Below are positions 61,040 to 64,000 of a DNA stretch of 64,000 bases, in pieces. The notes beneath the pieces were generated by a model. The model was not told the DNA's origin. It did not search any database and was given only the letters and a program-made list of their open reading frames with translations. Position 1 is the stretch's first letter. Every line of letters starts with the position of its first letter. Both the position numbers and the translations under genes were made by a program. Source of the stretch: JBBIRG01 sp964410965 (GTDB lineage Bacteria; CLD3; SB21; JBBIRG01); the NCBI GenBank assembly GCA_964410965.1, contig CAYPIY010000014.1, positions 1 to 64,000 on the forward strand, written 5' to 3'.

Positions 61040-61930
61040 ATGTCAAAATTCGCATTAACGCTCGGTCCGATGCGCGTACCTTTTTTAATTCTGACTCCCG
61101 CCTGTGTGGTGCTTGGGCTTGGAACGGCCCTGTGGACAAAAGGTTCCGTGGACTGGTGGTATTTTACCCTGGCCATGATTGGTGCTGTGGCGTCGCATAT
61201 CAGCGTCAACTCATTTAATGAGTACCTGGATTTCAGAACCGGCCTGGATTTCAGGACTCAGCGCACGCCTTTCAGCGGCGGAAGCGGAACTTTACCGCAG
61301 CATCCGGAGATGGCCGGAACGGCGCTATGGACAGCGCTTATCTCGATGATCATCACCGCGGGTATAGGGATTTACTTTGTGTACGTCTGGGGTTGGAAAC
61401 TGCTTCCTCTCGGCATCGCCGGAGTGATATTATTGTACGCTTATACCAAATGGCTGGTTTACAATCCCTGGCTGTGCCTGATCGCGCCGGGACTGGGGTT
61501 CGGGACGCTGATGGTTACGGGCACTCATTTTGTCCTGACAGGCGAATATTCATGGACAGCATTTCTGGCGTCGTTCATACAGTTTTTTCTCGTAAGCAAC
61601 CTTCTCTTTTTGAATCAGTTTCCCGACATTGAGGCCGACCGTTCGGTCGGGAAAAAACATTTTCCTGTGTTGCTCGGAGGGAAAAAAAGCAGCCTGATTT
61701 ACGGTTTCTTTTTGCTGATGACGTATGTCGTGATCGCCGGCGGTGTAGCCGTAAAATTATTCCCCGTCACGGCGTTACTCGGATTGATCACTTTAGCGCT
61801 GGCGGTACCCGCGTTTATCGGTGCGAACAAATACCACGACAACATCCCTAAACTGATCCCGTTTATGGGGTTCAATGTGATCATTAATATTGTTACACCG
61901 GTTCTTGTCGCGATCGGAATGATGATCTGA
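61040..61930 (+). CDS. UbiA-family prenyltransferase (MenA-like)
   Basis: 296 residues with eight or nine membrane helices. Both aspartate motifs are present: N60xxxD64xxxGxD70 in 'NSFNEYLDFRTGLD' and DxxxD in 'NQFPDIEADRSVGKKHFP'. The sequence around the first motif resembles 1,4-dihydroxy-2-naphthoate prenyltransferase of menaquinone synthesis, but other UbiA substrates are possible. No other quinone gene is near. Ends in a strong terminator. Confidence 0.87.
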   Translation: MSKFALTLGPMRVPFLILTPACVVLGLGTALWTKGSVDWWYFTLAMIGAVASHISVNSFNEYLDFRTGLDFRTQRTPFSGGSGTLPQHPEMAGTALWTALISMIITAGIGIYFVYVWGWKLLPLGIAGVILLYAYTKWLVYNPWLCLIAPGLGFGTLMVTGTHFVLTGEYSWTAFLASFIQFFLVSNLLFLNQFPDIEADRSVGKKHFPVLLGGKKSSLIYGFFLLMTYVVIAGGVAVKLFPVTALLGLITLALAVPAFIGANKYHDNIPKLIPFMGFNVIINIVTPVLVAIGMMI

Positions 61931-61953
61931 CATAAAACAATCTGCATTGTCTG

Positions 61954-61996
61954 ACCGTTCCGGAACCTTAATTAAAACACCGGAACGGTTTTTTTA
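61954..61996 (+). terminator. Terminator after the UbiA-family gene
   Basis: ACCGTTCCGG / CCGGAACGGT perfect 10-bp stem, 16-base loop, followed by a T7 run. Confidence 0.85.
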
Positions 61997-62524
61997 TACT
62001 TTGAAGTCACTTCGGAAAAACCTGCAATCGTAATTGCTGATGACCCGTTTTTGAATTATGCTGAATTGAGTCTTTAAAAGGCCAATATTTTGGACTTCTT
62101 TCTTGATAATAGCTTCATAAGATCAATATTTTGATCCATAGCAAATTATTTTTATCATAAATCAATTAAATACAAGGTCTTTCATTTTGGCATTAATTTT
62201 GTCACTAGTATTTGTTCTCTATGATAATGAAAAAAATAATAAATTTTTATAAATTGTTTACTTTTTTAGGTTTATGATATTTATCAACAAATAAGATATG
62301 ACATTGAACAAATATTTTTTTATCACTTCTAATGACCACTCAAGTGAAATTTTGACCGCTTGCACTGAATTACTTTCTATTCACAGTAAAATGCGCTACC
62401 TTCTTACAAGGACTTGCCGGTATTATCTGAATAGAAAACTGCGACGAAGGAAATGACTTTATGAAATAATAAGGACCTCGGTTCTTTCCGGATGAGTCTG
62501 TCACGAATCGATGGTTCCGGAATC
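61997..62524. other. AT-rich intergenic region without recognisable gene
   Basis: About 530 bp, clearly more AT-rich than the neighbouring genes, with stops in all frames and no convincing coding frame. A possible promoter (TTGTCA 62199-62204, 18 bp, GATAAT 62223-62228) is weak in such sequence. It may hold the regulatory region of the downstream secreted protein or be decayed DNA; no RNA family was recognised. Confidence 0.5.
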
Positions 62525-62544
62525 AAAAAAAAAAAAAAAAAAAA
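62525..62544. repeat. A20 homopolymer
   Basis: Twenty consecutive adenines, the longest homopolymer seen in the window, directly abutting the palindromic repeat at 62547. Likely length-variable; assembly error is possible. Confidence 0.8.
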
Positions 62545-62546
62545 CA

Positions 62547-62613
62547 GTCGGTTCGGGTAGTCCGCTGCGGCGGACGTACTTGTCCTGAGTGAATCGAAGG
62601 ATCGAGAACCGAC
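62547..62613. repeat. Palindromic REP-like element
   Basis: Outer arms GTCGGTTC (62547-62554) and GAACCGAC (62606-62613) enclose a perfect inner hairpin GTCCGC-TGCG-GCGGAC (62560-62575) and the string TTGTCCTGAGTGAATCGAAG, which resembles a repeat that I recall as widely dispersed in bacterial genomes (translated as 'LRFTQDK'). Confidence 0.65.
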
Positions 62614-62690
62614 AGCAAATAAAGCGCTTCCCTAAACAGTCCGACAAAAGCCGGGCTTGCTCAAAGCGACGAATATAAAGGAGACAGAAT

Positions 62691-64000
62691 ATGAAAAAAG
62701 CTACCCTGCTCGTCATCGCGGCGATGCTGTTCCTTCACACACAGATCAGCGCGCAAAACGCCGAACGGTACATTTCGGACAATCTGGGACGGATCGTGGA
62801 AGTTGCCAATTCCGGCGGTACATTAACTACGCCCCATCTACTTATCGGGTATGATACGACCGGCATTGTGTACCAGTCGAATTCCGTAAATACATACAAA
62901 ATATTCGGATTATTCCCAGATGAAACCAGTCTGCAGAATTTAAACAGCTGGAATAAATTTGGATCCCCGTCGGGTGATGACAGTTACGAAATCCGTTTCG
63001 GTTCCGATTCCAGCCGCTACTGGATCAACACCAACTGGTATGGTACAGGCGGTAATCTCGCGCCGAATCAGCTCCCGTTTTCGGTTTATCATGTCGGACC
63101 GAAATCATCGGCGGATACTTCGGTTACCGGTGGAATTAAACTGTGCCTGAAAGTCACGGACCAGGATGCGGACGGCATTTTCACCGCCGGTGAGATGATC
63201 TATGTTTTCGCTGATCTGGCTTTGCCGTTAGACAGCACATACGACAGCCTGAGTCAAAGAACCAGCAACCCGTTTGTCCAAAGCCGCAGCGTCATGACTT
63301 ATCTCCGCTTCGGAGCCGCATCCGTGCCCTACTCACAAACGACTTTTTCCGTTCCCGGTGACGGATTCATCCCGCCATACGGCACGGTGATCCGGTTTGT
63401 GGCCCAAACTGCTGATTCGATAGAACCCGTTATTCAGTTTCCTTATACAATCTCTGCTCCGCGCGCAGGAATTGTTTATCGGTTTCCGATTACCGCTTAT
63501 TCATTTGAAGCGATCGATTATTCATTGGAAAATCAACCGGAAAATATGACTCTCAGTCATGACACTCTCCTTTGGACCGTTTCGGCAAATCAATTCGGAC
63601 ACTTATACCCTTTTATCCTCCGAGCGACGAATTCAGCCGGACATAGTTATAAAACCGTTCAGGCTTTTGCGGGTTATCAAAACTCCACAAACTATGTGCA
63701 ATTAGGCGAAAATCAAATTGAATACTGGACGTCCAATAACGGTTCGATCGCTTTCAATTTTCCGATCCAGGAACGTGGCCTTGGATGGATTAATGATCCG
63801 GCCGGTTTATTTTACGCAGCAGGGATGTATCTCGGGGGCCAGAAACAGGGAACAGCGGGGAATCCGGATACCATCAGCGTTTCGCAGGTTGAATTTCAGG
63901 GAGAACTGGATGCCGGCCGAATCTTGAATAACGGACCCTTCGGGAGTTTGCTGGTTGAGAATCCCGATACGTCAGCGGCCAGTGTATTGATTCTTCCGGA
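62691..64000 (+). CDS. Secreted protein, N-terminal part (continues past the window)
   Basis: Open from an ATG preceded by AAAGGAG to the end of the window, 436 codons without stop. Signal peptide MKKATLLVIAAMLFLHTQISAQ, then beta-rich sequence with 'VTDQDADGIFTAGEMIYVFA' (a calcium-binding-like D.D.DG..T.GE loop) and a probable Ig/cadherin-like part ('SLENQPENMTLSHDTLLWTV') near residues 250-320. Given its signal and style it may end in a sorting domain outside the window; that is a prediction. Function unknown. Confidence 0.8.
   Translation, partial: MKKATLLVIAAMLFLHTQISAQNAERYISDNLGRIVEVANSGGTLTTPHLLIGYDTTGIVYQSNSVNTYKIFGLFPDETSLQNLNSWNKFGSPSGDDSYEIRFGSDSSRYWINTNWYGTGGNLAPNQLPFSVYHVGPKSSADTSVTGGIKLCLKVTDQDADGIFTAGEMIYVFADLALPLDSTYDSLSQRTSNPFVQSRSVMTYLRFGAASVPYSQTTFSVPGDGFIPPYGTVIRFVAQTADSIEPVIQFPYTISAPRAGIVYRFPITAYSFEAIDYSLENQPENMTLSHDTLLWTVSANQFGHLYPFILRATNSAGHSYKTVQAFAGYQNSTNYVQLGENQIEYWTSNNGSIAFNFPIQERGLGWINDPAGLFYAAGMYLGGQKQGTAGNPDTISVSQVEFQGELDAGRILNNGPFGSLLVENPDTSAASVLILP

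Noticed and set aside
62501..62716. 71-codon minus-strand frame containing FFFFFF and LRFTQDK
   Set aside because: It is a translation of the A20 tract and the palindromic repeat, not a gene.
1..64000. CRISPR array, transposase, prophage or toxin-antitoxin genes
   Set aside because: No regularly spaced repeats with unique spacers, no DDE/integrase motifs and no phage or paired toxin genes were found in the window.

Overview
The window looks like a stretch of chromosome from a T9SS-type secreting bacterium of the FCB group (Fibrobacterota-Chlorobiota-Bacteroidota superphylum and relatives), most plausibly a Calditrichota-, Ignavibacteriota- or KSB1-like lineage. The main evidence is two large exported proteins that end in the C-terminal sorting domain built around NYPNPFNP, ending in 'SG(I/V)Y(I/F)YRL-AG----KM-L-(R/K)', plus a decayed third copy. 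The window carries many TTGAnn-N17-TATAAT promoters and clear Shine-Dalgarno sites. This argues against Bacteroidota proper, where -33/-7 promoters and weak SD use are the rule. Lineage is inference; base composition looks close to half GC by eye.

Left part (1-7.6 kb): the leftward str operon (rpsL-rpsG-fusA-tuf) from a near-consensus promoter, then a leftward panD-GT2 mannosyltransferase-accA-PAP2 phosphatase cluster, and a divergent RlmI-type rRNA methyltransferase. 7.7-16.1 kb: ankyrin protein, a vWA lipoprotein, a leftward ECF sigma/anti-sigma/Spy-like envelope-stress set, thiL, an M24 peptidase, greA and an unknown membrane-anchored protein. 16.2-23.7 kb: secreted subtilase with sorting domain, rlmN, a membrane-anchored HExxH protein, a DsbD-type thiol reductase and a small membrane protein.

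23.8-31.7 kb (leftward): two tandem secreted LRR-like proteins of unknown role, then the operon pheT-coiled-coil protein-zapA-rny. 31.9-35.5 kb: DUF1015-serA-serC, serine biosynthesis. 35.5-40.4 kb: a block holding a remnant and a full-length sorting-domain protein, flanked by two identical 58-bp direct repeats that each contain a terminator hairpin; it looks like an inserted or recombined cargo locus between serC and ybaN. 40.4-43.8 kb: ybaN, then the peroxide-response operon perR-bfr-kat with a perfect palindromic operator on its own promoter, and a LysM protein.

43.9-59.2 kb (rightward): dus; a compact run esterase-TPR-mazG-two unknowns-tmk; and a run from a good promoter, CNNM-corA-purL-repeat protein-gamma carbonic anhydrase-IT-superfamily transporter, closed by a strong terminator. 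59.2-64 kb: two paralogous zinc-ribbon membrane proteins, a UbiA prenyltransferase, about 700 bp of AT-rich non-coding DNA with an A20 tract and a palindromic repeat, and the start of another secreted protein.

The most notable non-genic signal is a set of dispersed, often palindromic intergenic repeats, including a family built on an 8-base period (CACNAAGN). No rRNA, tRNA, CRISPR, transposase or phage gene is seen. I did not find a clearly new defence or metabolic system; the best candidates for undescribed biology are the direct-repeat-flanked cargo locus, the repeat families, the tandem LRR-like proteins and several conserved-looking unknowns inside housekeeping operons.
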